NCBI GenBank assembly: GCA_019801415.1
Contig: JAHVJD010000002.1
Location: 186,001 to 250,000 of the forward strand
DNA: 64,000 bases
Source: Nocardioides marinus
GTDB lineage: Bacteria; Pseudomonadota; Alphaproteobacteria; Rhodobacterales; Rhodobacteraceae
Reading direction: 5' to 3'
The translations under genes were made by a program, and so were the position numbers. The notes beneath the pieces are model-generated. The model searched no databases, was not told where the DNA came from, and saw nothing but the letters and a program-made list of their open reading frames with translations. Positions 1-9,475 of the stretch are shown here, piece by piece. Each line of letters opens with the position of its first letter. Position 1 is the first letter of the stretch.

Positions 1-195
1 CGCTTCCATTTCTTCCATCGGGGTTTCGATGGTGGTGGTGGTCAGCGGCATCTCGCGGGTGATCTCATAGGCCAGAAGCTGTGTCAGCTCCCGCAGCAGC
101 TGGCGGAAACTGGCGGTGGAAGTGCCCTTTTCCCGCATCAGGGTCAGCTTGTGCTGCACAAGCGGGTGATCAACAACGGTCAGGTGGTCGGTCAT
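1..195 (-). CDS. upp: uracil phosphoribosyltransferase, C-terminally truncated by window edge
   Basis: The reverse complement encodes 65 residues beginning [20 protein letters not shown], the characteristic N-terminus of uracil phosphoribosyltransferase, which makes UMP from uracil and PRPP in the cytoplasm. The phase continues off the left edge, so the PRPP-binding loop and the C-terminus are not visible. A purine-rich stretch precedes the ATG. It lies 75 bases after deoB on the same strand and is probably the last visible member of the cdd-deoA-deoB salvage operon: deoxyribonucleoside breakdown yields uracil, which Upp reclaims. Confidence 0.9.
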   Translation of the reverse strand, partial: MTDHLTVVDHPLVQHKLTLMREKGTSTASFRQLLRELTQLLAYEITREMPLTTTTIETPMEEMEA

Positions 196-270
196 GGGGC
201 TCTCCTAAAGTCTGTTTGCAGCGCTTTTATGGGTTTGGTCGGGACTGGCAAGCGGGTTTTGACCATCAGG

Positions 271-1482
271 TCAAAGAAAGCTCTTGCCTGCCCCTTGGGC
301 CGGAACATTCAGATGTGCCGCAACGGAGGCGGCCACATCGGCGAATTTGACTTGCCCGATGGGGCCTGCGTCAAGCCCGGCAATCAGAACCGGCACCTGT
401 TCGCGGGTGTGGTCAGAGCCCGGCCAGCTGGGGTCGTTGCCGTGATCCGCGGTCAGCAACAGCATGTCCCCCGGGCGCAGCCGCGGCAGCAGACGGCCCA
501 GTTCGCTGTCAAACCACTCCAGTGCTCGGGCATAACCTGCGATATCGCGGGTGTGGCCATACAGGCTGTCGAACTCGACAAAATTGGCAAATGTCAGGCT
601 GCCATCCTCGGCTTCCTCGACAGCATCAAAAAGATGCTCCATCAGCTTGGTATCACACCCCTTTTTCAGGGTATCGATGCCCGACATGGTGAAGATATCG
701 CCGATCTTTCCGATTGCATGCACCTTGCGGCCCGCGTCCTGCACCCAGTTGGTCAGCACCGACGCGGGCGGCGCAATGGCATAGTCGCGGCGGTTGGTTG
801 TGCGACTGAAGCCCTGGTCAGAGTTGCCAACGAAAGGCCGCGCGATAACCCGCCCCACCTTCATCGCGTGCAGTTCGGGCGCGATCGCCTCGCACAGCGT
901 CAACAGCCGGTCGAGACCAAAGGCCTCCTCGTGCGCGGCGATCTGAAACACGCTGTCGGCCGAGGTGTAGCAAATCGGCCAGCCCGTCTGCAGGTGCCGT
1001 TCTCCCAATTCATTGATGATGACCGTGCCAGAGGCATGGCAATTGCCCAAGACCCCTTCCGTGCCCGCCAGTTCTGCCACCCGTGCGGTCAGATCCGCCG
1101 GGAAAGACGGAGCGGTGTCCGGGAAATAGTGCCAGTCCCAAGGCACCACCAGCCCAGCCAGCTCCCAGTGGCCCGAGGGGGTGTCCTTGCCGGGGCTAGC
1201 CTCTTTTGCGCAGCCCCAGCGCCCTTGCGGTTCCGCCGAAAAGCCTGGAAACGGAACGGATGATGCCAGCCGCATCGCCGCCCCCAGGCCCAGCCGGTCA
1301 AGATTGGGTAGCTGCAACGGACCGCTGCGGCCTTGCTCTGCCCGACCAGCGGCGCAAGCCTGGGCGATATGAGCCAGCGTGTTGGCGCCCAGATCCGGCA
1401 GATCGCCGTTGAAGAACTTCCCGGCATCCGCCGCGCCGCCGATGCCGACCGAATCCATGACAACAACAAAGGCACGCGGCAT
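271..1482 (-). CDS. deoB: phosphopentomutase
   Basis: This 403-residue protein interconverts ribose or deoxyribose 1-phosphate and 5-phosphate in nucleoside catabolism. It starts MPRAFVVVMDSVGIGG, the metal-binding N-terminal signature of DeoB in the alkaline phosphatase superfamily. Downstream are a DTPSGHWE segment and a C-terminal LLTADHGNDP block with further metal ligands. Its length matches the family (about 390-410). The start codon shares one base with the deoA stop (TGATG), so translational coupling is likely. It handles the sugar phosphate released by DeoA. Confidence 0.96.
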   Translation of the reverse strand: MPRAFVVVMDSVGIGGAADAGKFFNGDLPDLGANTLAHIAQACAAGRAEQGRSGPLQLPNLDRLGLGAAMRLASSVPFPGFSAEPQGRWGCAKEASPGKDTPSGHWELAGLVVPWDWHYFPDTAPSFPADLTARVAELAGTEGVLGNCHASGTVIINELGERHLQTGWPICYTSADSVFQIAAHEEAFGLDRLLTLCEAIAPELHAMKVGRVIARPFVGNSDQGFSRTTNRRDYAIAPPASVLTNWVQDAGRKVHAIGKIGDIFTMSGIDTLKKGCDTKLMEHLFDAVEEAEDGSLTFANFVEFDSLYGHTRDIAGYARALEWFDSELGRLLPRLRPGDMLLLTADHGNDPSWPGSDHTREQVPVLIAGLDAGPIGQVKFADVAASVAAHLNVPAQGAGKSFL

Positions 1483-2801
1483 CAGCTGATCCTTTCATGC
1501 ACCAGTGACGGCCGCTCTGGCGCCACGTCCGCAATCCCGATGGCCGCGCGGATCGCCGTTTCCGCCACATCTGCCGCCGCTTCACTGTCGGCGTGGATCC
1601 GGGCCAGCGACGCGCCCTTGTCGACCAGATCGCCCAGCCGCACCAGGTCCGAGATACCCACGCCGGGATGGATCTGGTCTCCCTCGACCATGCGACCACC
1701 GCCGAGGCTGACGACCGCAAGCCCCAGCGCCTCGCCATTCATCGCGGCGACATATCCTGTTTCCAGAGCCGCAACATCACGGACGACCTCAGCCCCCGGC
1801 AGGTGATCCTGCCAGCGCGCCGCAAAATCCGCAGGGCCGCCCATATGCGCAATCATGCGCTCGAACCGCTCTGCGGCACGTCCATCGCACAAGGCGGCTT
1901 CGATCATCTCGCGGCCTATGACAGTATCAGGTGCCAGCCGCCCCTGCACCAGTGTCTCAGCCCCGAGCGCAACTGTAATTTCCGCCAGCGGGCCGCCGGT
2001 CGACATCGCCGCGGCACCGCCCGTCAGCACCCGCATGACCTCAGCCACTTCCAGCGCATTGCCAAGCGCAGGCGCAAGTGGCTGGTTCATGTCCGTAATC
2101 AGCGCGGCTGTCCGGCACCCCGCTGCATTGGCTGTTTCGCACAGCGACACGGCCAATGCGCGGGCCTGATGGGCGGTCTTCATGAAGGCACCCGAACCGA
2201 TCTTCACGTCCAGCACCAGCGCATCCGGGCTGGCCGCCAGTTTCTTGGACAGGATCGAGGCCGTGATCAGGTCCAGACTGTCCACCGTTGCCGTCACATC
2301 GCGCACCGAATACAGCCGCTTGTCGGCCGGGGCGATCTGCGCGGTTGCGCCAACGATGGCACAGCCTGCGTCCCGCACGATCTGGCGCAGATGATCCTCG
2401 CTCACACTGGTGGATACGCCGGAAATGGCCTCCAGCTTGTCCAGGGTGCCGCCGGTATGCCCCAGCCCCCGACCCGAGATCATTGGAACATAGGCACCGC
2501 AGGCGGCCAGCGCCGGTGCCAACAACAGCGAAACACAATCGCCCACACCACCGGTGGAGTGTTTATCCAGAACCGGCCCGTCCAGATCCCACGTCAGCAC
2601 GTCGCCGGTGTCCCGCATCGCCAGCGTCAGCGTTCGGCGCCCCTCAACGGTCAGGCCCTGCAGGCAAACGGCCATGGCAAACGCCCCGGCCTGCGCGTCA
2701 GACACCGCACCATTGGCCAGCCCCTGGGCAAACCATGTGAGTGCATCGTCCGAGGGCGTTTGCCCCGACCGCAACTGGGAGATGATGCCGCGGGCATCCA
2801 T
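1482..2801 (-). CDS. deoA: thymidine phosphorylase
   Basis: This 439-residue protein phosphorolyses thymidine or deoxyuridine to the free base and deoxyribose 1-phosphate. The pyrimidine nucleoside phosphorylase signature is clear: LDKHSTGGVGD near residue 80 (phosphate loop), followed by SGRGLGHTGGTLDKLE and a KIGSGAFMKT block. The length is normal for DeoA. It shares one base with cdd upstream and one with deoB downstream, making a compact three-gene unit. The longer-chain homologue with an N-terminal AMP-phosphorylase extension is excluded by size. Confidence 0.96.
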   Translation of the reverse strand: MDARGIISQLRSGQTPSDDALTWFAQGLANGAVSDAQAGAFAMAVCLQGLTVEGRRTLTLAMRDTGDVLTWDLDGPVLDKHSTGGVGDCVSLLLAPALAACGAYVPMISGRGLGHTGGTLDKLEAISGVSTSVSEDHLRQIVRDAGCAIVGATAQIAPADKRLYSVRDVTATVDSLDLITASILSKKLAASPDALVLDVKIGSGAFMKTAHQARALAVSLCETANAAGCRTAALITDMNQPLAPALGNALEVAEVMRVLTGGAAAMSTGGPLAEITVALGAETLVQGRLAPDTVIGREMIEAALCDGRAAERFERMIAHMGGPADFAARWQDHLPGAEVVRDVAALETGYVAAMNGEALGLAVVSLGGGRMVEGDQIHPGVGISDLVRLGDLVDKGASLARIHADSEAAADVAETAIRAAIGIADVAPERPSLVHERIS

Positions 2802-3193
2802 CAGCTGCGCTCCATGTGTTCCGCATCAAAGGCACCGGGCAACAGGGCGCCGATACTTGTGGTCTGCTCCGCACCGTCGACGGTCGCAAGGGTAACCGGC
2901 ACATCATTGTCCCCGAACTCCCGCAGCTTTTGACGGCAACCCCCACAGGGTGGCACCGGCGATGGGCTGTCAGCAATCACATAGACCTCGGCCAGTTCGG
3001 TCTCTCCCGCGGCGACCATGGCCGCGATGGCGCCTGCCTCGGCGCAGGTGCCCTCCGGGTAAGCCACATTTTCAACATTGCAGCCGACATAGACCTGGCC
3101 CGATGCAGAGCGAATGGCGGCACCCACCTTGAAATTGGAATAAGGCGCGTGGGCATTTTCACGCACAGCGGTGGCAGCGGCCTTCAGGCTCAT
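2801..3193 (-). CDS. cdd: cytidine deaminase
   Basis: This 130-residue homotetrameric-type cytidine deaminase converts (deoxy)cytidine to (deoxy)uridine. Visible motifs are NVENVAYPEGTCAEAGAI, with the zinc-ligand Cys and catalytic Glu, and PCGGCRQKLREF, with the paired zinc cysteines. It is the first gene of the minus-strand salvage operon: Cdd feeds uridine nucleosides to DeoA, DeoB handles the sugar and Upp the base. A GGGAATCACC stretch just before the ATG is a plausible ribosome site. Confidence 0.95.
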   Translation of the reverse strand: MSLKAAATAVRENAHAPYSNFKVGAAIRSASGQVYVGCNVENVAYPEGTCAEAGAIAAMVAAGETELAEVYVIADSPSPVPPCGGCRQKLREFGDNDVPVTLATVDGAEQTTSIGALLPGAFDAEHMERS

Positions 3194-3735
3194 GGTGATT
3201 CCCTGTTTTTTACCATTTGGACAAGATGCCGCAGGATAGCGGCACGCAGCCGCAAAGGTGAACCCCTTTTGACGTAAGATCAGGCCGCACGCATCCCGTG
3301 CCCCTCGCGCTGCCCTTCGGCAAGGTGCCGCCTCGCCTGCAACAGGCCCCGTCGCACCCGCGACCTACGAGGTTTCGTATAATCAATCAGGTTCTTTAGC
3401 AAAAATGCAGGTTGTGTCATCGGATCAAAACCCTTCGCACGCGCCGTTCAGGACATGCGCCTAGCAAGGGCGACAGCAAGCGGCGGCTGGCCAAGGCATT
3501 GCAAGCAAAGTCGGCTACGTAGCCACAAGGCGCCCCAAGGGGGCACCGAATCCATTCACCACATGCGCTAGGCAGAGAGTTGGAGACCGCGGTCATTCTC
3601 CCCCTGCCCGCTCGATTTGGCGCGCGACAACGCGCTGGTCGGTGCAGTCCCGCAGTGCAATGCGACAGTTTGGGCTAGGTTTCCGCCCAGAAAATGGTTT
3701 AACACTAAACAAACTGAATTTCGAAGGAGCGCGAG
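3194..3735. other. intergenic region between cdd and maeB, no gene seen
   Basis: These 542 bases separate the divergent cdd operon and maeB and must hold both promoters. A TATAAT hexamer occurs at about 3378-3383 on the plus strand but has no good -35 partner. A GGAG ribosome site lies just before the maeB ATG. Short open frames here lack protein-like composition. No tRNA, riboswitch or clear operator was recognised. Confidence 0.5.
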
Positions 3736-6009
3736 ATGTCCGATTCACAGAACCTGCGCCAGGCCGCACTGAATTACCACGAGTTCCCGCAGCCCGGAAA
3801 ACTGGAGATCCGCGCCACCAAACCGATGGCAAACGGCCGGGATCTGGCCCGCGCCTACTCCCCCGGAGTTGCCGAGGCTTGCACCGAGATCAAGGCAGAT
3901 GCGGCCAATGCCGCCCGATACACGTCACGGGGCAACCTGGTGGCGGTCGTCTCCAACGGTTCTGCTGTTCTGGGATTGGGCAATATCGGCGCGCTGGCCT
4001 CAAAGCCGGTGATGGAAGGCAAGGCGGTGTTGTTCAAGAACTTCGCCGGCATCGACTGCTTTGACATCGAAGTCAACGAAAGCGACCCGGAGAAACTGGC
4101 GGAGATCGTCTGTTCGCTGGAACCGACGTTTGGCGCCATCAACCTTGAAGACATCAAGGCACCTGATTGTTTCGTGGTGGAAAAGATCTGCCGCGAGCGC
4201 ATGAATATTCCTGTCTTTCACGACGATCAGCACGGCACGGCCATCGTTGTTGGGGCGGCGGCCAAGAACGCGCTGCACGTTGCCGGGAAATCCTTCGAGG
4301 ACATCAAGATCGTCTCGACCGGCGGCGGCGCCGCCGGAATTGCCTGCCTGAACATGTTGGTGAAGCTGGGTGTGAAACGAGAAAACATCTGGCTCTGCGA
4401 CATCCACGGTCTCGTTTACGAGGGCCGGACCGAGGACATGAACCCGCAGAAGGCAGCCTTTGCCCAGGCTTCGGAGAAGCGCACACTGGACGAAGTGATG
4501 GATGGCGCGGACCTGTTCCTGGGGCTGTCAGGCCCCAATGTGCTGACCCCGGACATGGTCGGCAAAATGGCGAAGCGCCCGATCATTTTTGCGCTGGCCA
4601 ATCCGACGCCGGAGATCATGCCCGAGGCCGCGCGCAAGGTGGCCCCGGACGCGATCATCGCCACCGGCCGCAGCGATTTCCCCAACCAGGTCAACAACGT
4701 ACTGTGCTTCCCCTTTATCTTCCGTGGGGCATTGGACGTGGGCGCCACCGAAATCAACGACGAGATGCAGATCGCTTGCGTGGACGGGATCGCGGAACTG
4801 GCACGTGCCACCACCTCGGCCGAGGCCGCTGCCGCCTACAAAGGCGAGCAGCTGACGTTCGGTGCCGATTACCTGATCCCCAAGCCCTTTGATCCGCGGC
4901 TGGTGGCGGTTGTGTCTTCGGCGGTGGCCAAGGCTGCAATGGAAAGCGGCGTTGCAACGCGCCCGATCGAGGACATCGCCGCCTACAAGCAGAAACTCAA
5001 TCAGACCGTGTTCAAATCAGCCCTGCTGATGAAGCCGGTGTTCGAAGCAGCCCGCGCGGCTGCGCGCCGCATCGTCTTTGCCGAAGGCGAGGACGAGCGG
5101 GTGCTGCGCGCCGCCCAGGCCATTCTGGAAGAAACCACGGAGACCCCGATTCTGATCGGACGCCCCGAGGTGATCGAACGCCGCTGCGAGAAACTCGGCC
5201 TGGATGTGCGGCCGGGCCGCGACTTCCAGCTGGTGAACCCGGAGAACGACCCGCGCTACTATGACTACTGGAACAGCTATCACAAACTGATGCAGCGCCG
5301 CGGCGTGACGCCAGATCTCGCCAAGGCGATCATGCGCACCAATACCACCGCCATTGGCGCCATCATGGTGCATCGCGGCGAGGCCGACAGCCTGATATGT
5401 GGCACCTTCGGCGAATACCGCTGGCACATGAATTATGTGGAGCAAGTGCTCGGCGGCAACAGCTATTCACCGCACGGCGCGCTGTCGATGATGATCCTCG
5501 AGGATGGGCCGCTCTTCATCGCGGATACCCACGTTCGGATCGAACCGACACCTGCGCAGATTGCCGAAACCGTGCTGGGGGCCGCCCGTCACGTGCGCCG
5601 CTTCGGTATCGAGCCGAAAATCGCCCTGTGTTCGCAATCGCAATTTGGCAATATCGATTGCGACACCGGCAACCGCCTGCGTGCCGCGCTCGAAATCCTC
5701 GACGACAAACGCCGCGATTTTGCCTACGAGGGCGAGATGAACATCGACAGCGCGCTGGATCCGGAGCTCCGCGCGCGGATCTTCCCCAACTCGCGGCTGG
5801 AGGGCGCGGCGAACGTGTTGATCTTCGCCCATGCCGATGCGGCCTCGGGCGTGCGCAACATCCTGAAGATGCGTGCAGGCGGGCTTGAAGTGGGGCCGAT
5901 CCTGATGGGCATGGGCAACCGCGCCCATATCGTGTCGCCTTCGATCACCGCCCGCGGGCTTCTCAACATGGCCGCGATTGCCGGAACGCCAGTGACTCAC
6001 TACGGCTAA
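3736..6009 (+). CDS. maeB: NADP-dependent malic enzyme with C-terminal phosphotransacetylase-like domain
   Basis: This 757-residue protein oxidatively decarboxylates malate to pyruvate with NADP. Residues 1-160 are the malic N-terminal domain ([23 protein letters not shown]). Residues 160-430 are the NAD-binding domain ([25 protein letters not shown]). Residues 430-757 resemble phosphate acetyltransferase ([26 protein letters not shown]). This large two-domain architecture is typical of MaeB/TME in proteobacteria, where the PTA-like part is thought to be regulatory and not catalytic. It is monocistronic, with a GGAG site before the ATG and a hairpin after the stop. Confidence 0.95.
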   Translation: MSDSQNLRQAALNYHEFPQPGKLEIRATKPMANGRDLARAYSPGVAEACTEIKADAANAARYTSRGNLVAVVSNGSAVLGLGNIGALASKPVMEGKAVLFKNFAGIDCFDIEVNESDPEKLAEIVCSLEPTFGAINLEDIKAPDCFVVEKICRERMNIPVFHDDQHGTAIVVGAAAKNALHVAGKSFEDIKIVSTGGGAAGIACLNMLVKLGVKRENIWLCDIHGLVYEGRTEDMNPQKAAFAQASEKRTLDEVMDGADLFLGLSGPNVLTPDMVGKMAKRPIIFALANPTPEIMPEAARKVAPDAIIATGRSDFPNQVNNVLCFPFIFRGALDVGATEINDEMQIACVDGIAELARATTSAEAAAAYKGEQLTFGADYLIPKPFDPRLVAVVSSAVAKAAMESGVATRPIEDIAAYKQKLNQTVFKSALLMKPVFEAARAAARRIVFAEGEDERVLRAAQAILEETTETPILIGRPEVIERRCEKLGLDVRPGRDFQLVNPENDPRYYDYWNSYHKLMQRRGVTPDLAKAIMRTNTTAIGAIMVHRGEADSLICGTFGEYRWHMNYVEQVLGGNSYSPHGALSMMILEDGPLFIADTHVRIEPTPAQIAETVLGAARHVRRFGIEPKIALCSQSQFGNIDCDTGNRLRAALEILDDKRRDFAYEGEMNIDSALDPELRARIFPNSRLEGAANVLIFAHADAASGVRNILKMRAGGLEVGPILMGMGNRAHIVSPSITARGLLNMAAIAGTPVTHYG

Positions 6010-6030
6010 AACCAGGAAGACCGACGCGGT

Positions 6031-6059
6031 CGCCCTGCCCATGGCACCATGGCAGGGCG
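6031..6059. terminator. inverted repeat between convergent maeB and Hint-domain gene
   Basis: CGCCCTGCC pairs with GGCAGGGCG through a further ATGG/CCAT stem, with one bulged base. It lies 21 bases after the maeB stop and just beyond the stop of the convergent gene. There is no strong T-run, so it may be a weak bidirectional terminator or an mRNA 3' end protector. Confidence 0.5.
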
Positions 6060-6069
6060 AAAGCACCTC

Positions 6070-7041
6070 TTAACAAAGATAAAGCTGGGCAACGCCGTAC
6101 GCGGCATAGCCGGGCATTTCGGGCACGGCCAGTTGCATCGGCGGCGCATCCCACCCCAACAGGCCGCGCAGTTCATCGATCAGGTCGCGATGCTCGGGAT
6201 TGGCCGGATCGGCCTCGGCCAGAAGGCTTTCGGCAGCCATGCCATTCGCCACCAAAATGACGTGGCGCGCGCACAGGATGTGCCAGTACTCGACCTCTGC
6301 CCACTCCCGCTCGAGGCAGATTGTACTCCCGTTCAGCAATTTCCTCGCCGGAGCCAGCGCCGCATCCTCGCCGCACAGCATCGCCACGGGCAGGCCATCG
6401 ACGTAAATCCTGTGCTGCTGCGAAACCCAGGTATCGCGCTCTGGCCGCCCTTCCCCGAGTGCTCCGGCGGCGATGCGCACCGGGCGCCACTTGTCAAACC
6501 GTGATCCGGCGGGCAAGGGCAACCGCTTTGCGCCTGCCCACACCACCTCATGCGCCTCGCCAAACCAATCCAAAACCGTATCGCCCGCGCGCAGGTTTTC
6601 AACCGGCACGTCGCCCGTCACGGTGCGAATAGCCGTACCCGACGCAAAGCAAACCGGGGTAAAGACGGTGCTGCTCACCGGTTTGATATCAACGACCAGC
6701 GCGACCGCTCCCAGGAGATTGGGTTCGCCGTCGGGGAAATGGAAATAGATGGAGCCGTTCGCTTCGAAGACGATTACCGACTTGGACGCCCCCAAAGGCA
6801 CGGTAGCCCCTGCCAAATCCACGCCGGGCGTGGCGGTCCCGCTACCCAGATAGTTGATCGGATGACCGTTGAAGGTCGACAAGCCGTCATCTTGATCGGA
6901 CAGAACACCATCATCATCTGACAGTGTCCCGGTTTCCCTCGGCCCAAAGTCATTGAGCACAAGCGTCTGCTTTGAGGACAGAAGCTCCGTCGTCACCACA
7001 GAGCCATGATAGGGCGAAACGCTGATCTCGCGACTGTACAT
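6070..7041 (-). CDS. Hint-domain (Hedgehog/intein-type) protein
   Basis: This 323-residue protein has a C-terminal Hint module of the class common in Roseobacter proteins. CFASGTAIRTVTGDVPVENL is the typical Cys-containing block A. It is followed by GDTVLDW, WVSQQHRIYVDG and a conserved MAAESLLAEADP tail region. The N-terminal ~130 residues are Gly/Asp-rich and may be a secreted or adhesive part. No classical signal peptide is visible. The ATG at 7041 is preferred over an upstream TTG because GAGG precedes it at good spacing. Hint proteins of this kind often accompany RTX proteins and are presumed to self-cleave, but the substrate is unknown. Confidence 0.85.
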   Translation of the reverse strand: MYSREISVSPYHGSVVTTELLSSKQTLVLNDFGPRETGTLSDDDGVLSDQDDGLSTFNGHPINYLGSGTATPGVDLAGATVPLGASKSVIVFEANGSIYFHFPDGEPNLLGAVALVVDIKPVSSTVFTPVCFASGTAIRTVTGDVPVENLRAGDTVLDWFGEAHEVVWAGAKRLPLPAGSRFDKWRPVRIAAGALGEGRPERDTWVSQQHRIYVDGLPVAMLCGEDAALAPARKLLNGSTICLEREWAEVEYWHILCARHVILVANGMAAESLLAEADPANPEHRDLIDELRGLLGWDAPPMQLAVPEMPGYAAYGVAQLYLC

Positions 7042-7410
7042 CACACACCTCATCGTTATCAAAACAACTCTAGGGTGAGATAAATTGGATTAACGGTCCT
7101 TTTAAACGAAGTTAAATCTTCATCAATTCAAGGAATCGAAAAACAGCCATACGCATATCGCCTCCGATCCGGACGCCCCTGCCCCGGCAGTTTGCAAATT
7201 TTGCCAAACTTTTCAGTCAGCCCGCCCCTGCCGAACAGTTTGCAAATAAAATGACTAATCCGGCAGGCGATCTTTGTAAAAACTGTAAATGTTGCGGGTG
7301 TGCAGGATCAGGAACGGTAAATTGCTTGACGAACTTCATGCCCCGTTAGCGTAAAACTTGCCCTTTGGTCGCCAAGTCGCCTACGCAGGAAGCGAGGAGG
7401 AGGAAAAGAC
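7042..7410. other. divergent intergenic region between Hint gene and prpE
   Basis: These 369 bases hold no gene that I can support. The right part carries repeated TTTGCAAA-type octamers, described separately, and a strong GAGGAGGAGG ribosome site at about 7394-7403 before prpE. A TTGACG hexamer near 7325 could be a -35 element for prpE, but no convincing -10 follows. Confidence 0.5.
7191..7289. promoter_or_regulatory. cluster of TTTGCAAA-like palindromic half-sites upstream of prpE
   Basis: Exact TTTGCAAA palindromes lie at 7191-7198 and 7239-7246. The first is followed directly by a diverged TTGCCAAA, and TTTGTAAA with CTGTAAA is at 7273-7289. ScfR/PccR-type short-chain acyl-CoA regulators of alphaproteobacteria are reported to bind paired TTTGCAAA sites. 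That family and the downstream propionyl-CoA synthetase gene make this a plausible propionate-responsive operator. No such regulator gene is in the window. Confidence 0.5.
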
Positions 7411-9300
7411 ATGGGATATCAGGATATCTATTCTGCTTGGCAAAAGGATCCGGAGGGATTCTGGATGCAGGCCGCCGAGGCAATCAGCTGGGTGGAGCCA
7501 CCGAAGAAAGCGCTGTTCGACCGGGGCGACGGGCTGCACGAATGGTTTGCCGACGCCCGGGTAAACACCTGCTACAACGCCGTCGACCGCCATGTCGAAC
7601 AAGGTCGCGGCGAACAGACTGCCATCATCTACGACAGCCCGCTGACCCAGACCAAACGTCAGATTTCCTTTGTCGAATTGCGCAATCGTGTGGCCAGCCT
7701 GGCCGGTGCCCTGCGCGCAAAAGGCGTGGGGAAAGGCGACCGGGTCATTATCTACATGCCGATGATACCGGAAGCGCTGGAGGCAATGCTCGCCTGTGCC
7801 CGAATTGGTGCAGTGCATTCGGTGGTGTTTGGCGGTTTTGCCTCAAACGAACTCGCCGTGCGGATTGACGACGCCCGCCCCAAGGCCATCATTGCCGCCT
7901 CCTGCGGCATCGAACCGGGCCGTATCGTGCACTATAAGCCCCTGCTGGACGGCGCGATCGAACAGGCCACCCACAAACCGGAATTCTGCGTCATCTTTCA
8001 GCGCGAACAAGAGGTCGCAGAGCTTGTCCCCGGTCGTGATGTCAACTGGCACGGGTTTCAATTCGGCGTCGAACCCGCCGAATGCGTGCCTGTCGAGGGC
8101 AATCATCCCGCCTATATCCTGTACACCTCGGGCACCACTGGCCAGCCCAAGGGGGTGATCCGGCACACTGCGGGTCAGCTCGTGGCGCTGAACTGGACGA
8201 TGAAAAACATCTACAACGTCGACCCGGGTGATGTCTTCTGGGCGGCCTCGGATGTCGGCTGGGTCGTGGGGCACTCCTATATCTGCTACGGCCCGCTGAT
8301 CCACGGGAACACCACGGTGGTCTTTGAGGGCAAACCTGTCGGCACGCCGGACGCCGGCACGTTCTGGCGCGTCATCGCAGAACACAAGGTCAAGAGCTTC
8401 TTCACCGCGCCCACGGCGTTCCGGGCCGTAAAGCGCGAGGATTCCAAGGGCGAAGAAGTCGGGAAATACGACCTCAGCTCTCTGAAGCAGGTGTATCTTG
8501 CCGGCGAACGTGCAGATCCCGACACCATCACCTGGGCGCAGCAGCAGTTGAAAGTGCCGGTGGTCGATCATTGGTGGCAAACGGAAACAGGTTGGGCCAT
8601 CGCGGCCAATCCCTTGGGTATCGAGGAACTGCCGACCAAGCTCGGCTCCCCGGCGGTCCCGATGCCCGGGTACGAGGTCGACATTCTGGACGAGAGCGGC
8701 AATCCGGTTGCACCGGGCGAGCTGGGCGCCATTGCCGTAAAGCTCCCCTTGCCGCCCGGCACGCTGCCGACGCTGTGGAATGCTGAAGACCGCTACCGCA
8801 AGAGTTACCTGACCACCTTCCCGGGCTATTACGAGACCGGGGATGCCGGGATGAAGGACGAGGACGGCTATCTCTACATCATGGCGCGCACCGACGATGT
8901 CATCAACGTTGCAGGTCACCGGCTTTCGACCGGTGCCATGGAAGAAGTCCTCGCCAACCACCCGGATGTGGCGGAATGCGCGGTGATCGGTGTGTCGGAC
9001 AGCCTGAAAGGGCAGATGCCGGTCGGCCTTCTATGTCTGAATGCCGGAGCCGAACGGAACCACGCGGAAATCGTCAGCGAAGTGATCAAGCTGGTACGCG
9101 ATAAAATCGGCCCGGTTGCCGCCTTCAAGACAGCGGTTGTGGTCAACCGCCTGCCAAAGACACGGTCCGGCAAGATCCTGCGCGGCACGATGGTGAACAT
9201 CGCGGATGGCACCTCGTGGAAAATGCCCGCGACCATCGATGATCCATCGGTTCTGGACGAAATCACCGCAGCTTTGCAAACAATCGGTTACGCCCGCTAG
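7411..9300 (+). CDS. prpE: propionyl-CoA synthetase
   Basis: This 629-residue AMP-forming acyl-CoA synthetase activates propionate to propionyl-CoA. AMP-binding signature YTSGTTGQPKGV is near residue 240. Other family motifs are WWQTETGW, YETGDAG, DDVINVAGHRLSTG and the C-terminal KTRSGKILRGTM with the lysine needed for adenylation and usually controlled by acetylation. The start MGYQDIYSAWQKDPEGFW is typical of PrpE and differs from acetyl-CoA synthetase. A strong GAGGAGGAGG site precedes the ATG. It stands alone, between a Hint gene and an amidase. Confidence 0.93.
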   Translation: MGYQDIYSAWQKDPEGFWMQAAEAISWVEPPKKALFDRGDGLHEWFADARVNTCYNAVDRHVEQGRGEQTAIIYDSPLTQTKRQISFVELRNRVASLAGALRAKGVGKGDRVIIYMPMIPEALEAMLACARIGAVHSVVFGGFASNELAVRIDDARPKAIIAASCGIEPGRIVHYKPLLDGAIEQATHKPEFCVIFQREQEVAELVPGRDVNWHGFQFGVEPAECVPVEGNHPAYILYTSGTTGQPKGVIRHTAGQLVALNWTMKNIYNVDPGDVFWAASDVGWVVGHSYICYGPLIHGNTTVVFEGKPVGTPDAGTFWRVIAEHKVKSFFTAPTAFRAVKREDSKGEEVGKYDLSSLKQVYLAGERADPDTITWAQQQLKVPVVDHWWQTETGWAIAANPLGIEELPTKLGSPAVPMPGYEVDILDESGNPVAPGELGAIAVKLPLPPGTLPTLWNAEDRYRKSYLTTFPGYYETGDAGMKDEDGYLYIMARTDDVINVAGHRLSTGAMEEVLANHPDVAECAVIGVSDSLKGQMPVGLLCLNAGAERNHAEIVSEVIKLVRDKIGPVAAFKTAVVVNRLPKTRSGKILRGTMVNIADGTSWKMPATIDDPSVLDEITAALQTIGYAR

Positions 9301-9353
9301 ATCGCGACCGGTCAGCTCGGCCAAGAACCGAATTTCAATTTGCAACATGAGCT

Positions 9354-9375
9354 GGCACCGCCTTCGGGCGGTGCC
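9354..9375 (+). terminator. GC-rich hairpin after prpE
   Basis: GGCACCGCC and GGCGGTGCC form a perfect 9-bp stem closed by a stable TTCG tetraloop, 53 bases after the prpE stop. The following GCTATTTCG is only weakly T-rich. It is a likely intrinsic terminator that separates prpE from the amidase. Confidence 0.7.
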
Positions 9376-9475
9376 GCTATTTCGCGCAGGAAAAAAGCTC
9401 GAATTACGCGAGACACTGCGGATTGACTTGCAACTTGTCGTCGCACGCCTAGGCTGCACGGCAGGAGGCAACTAC

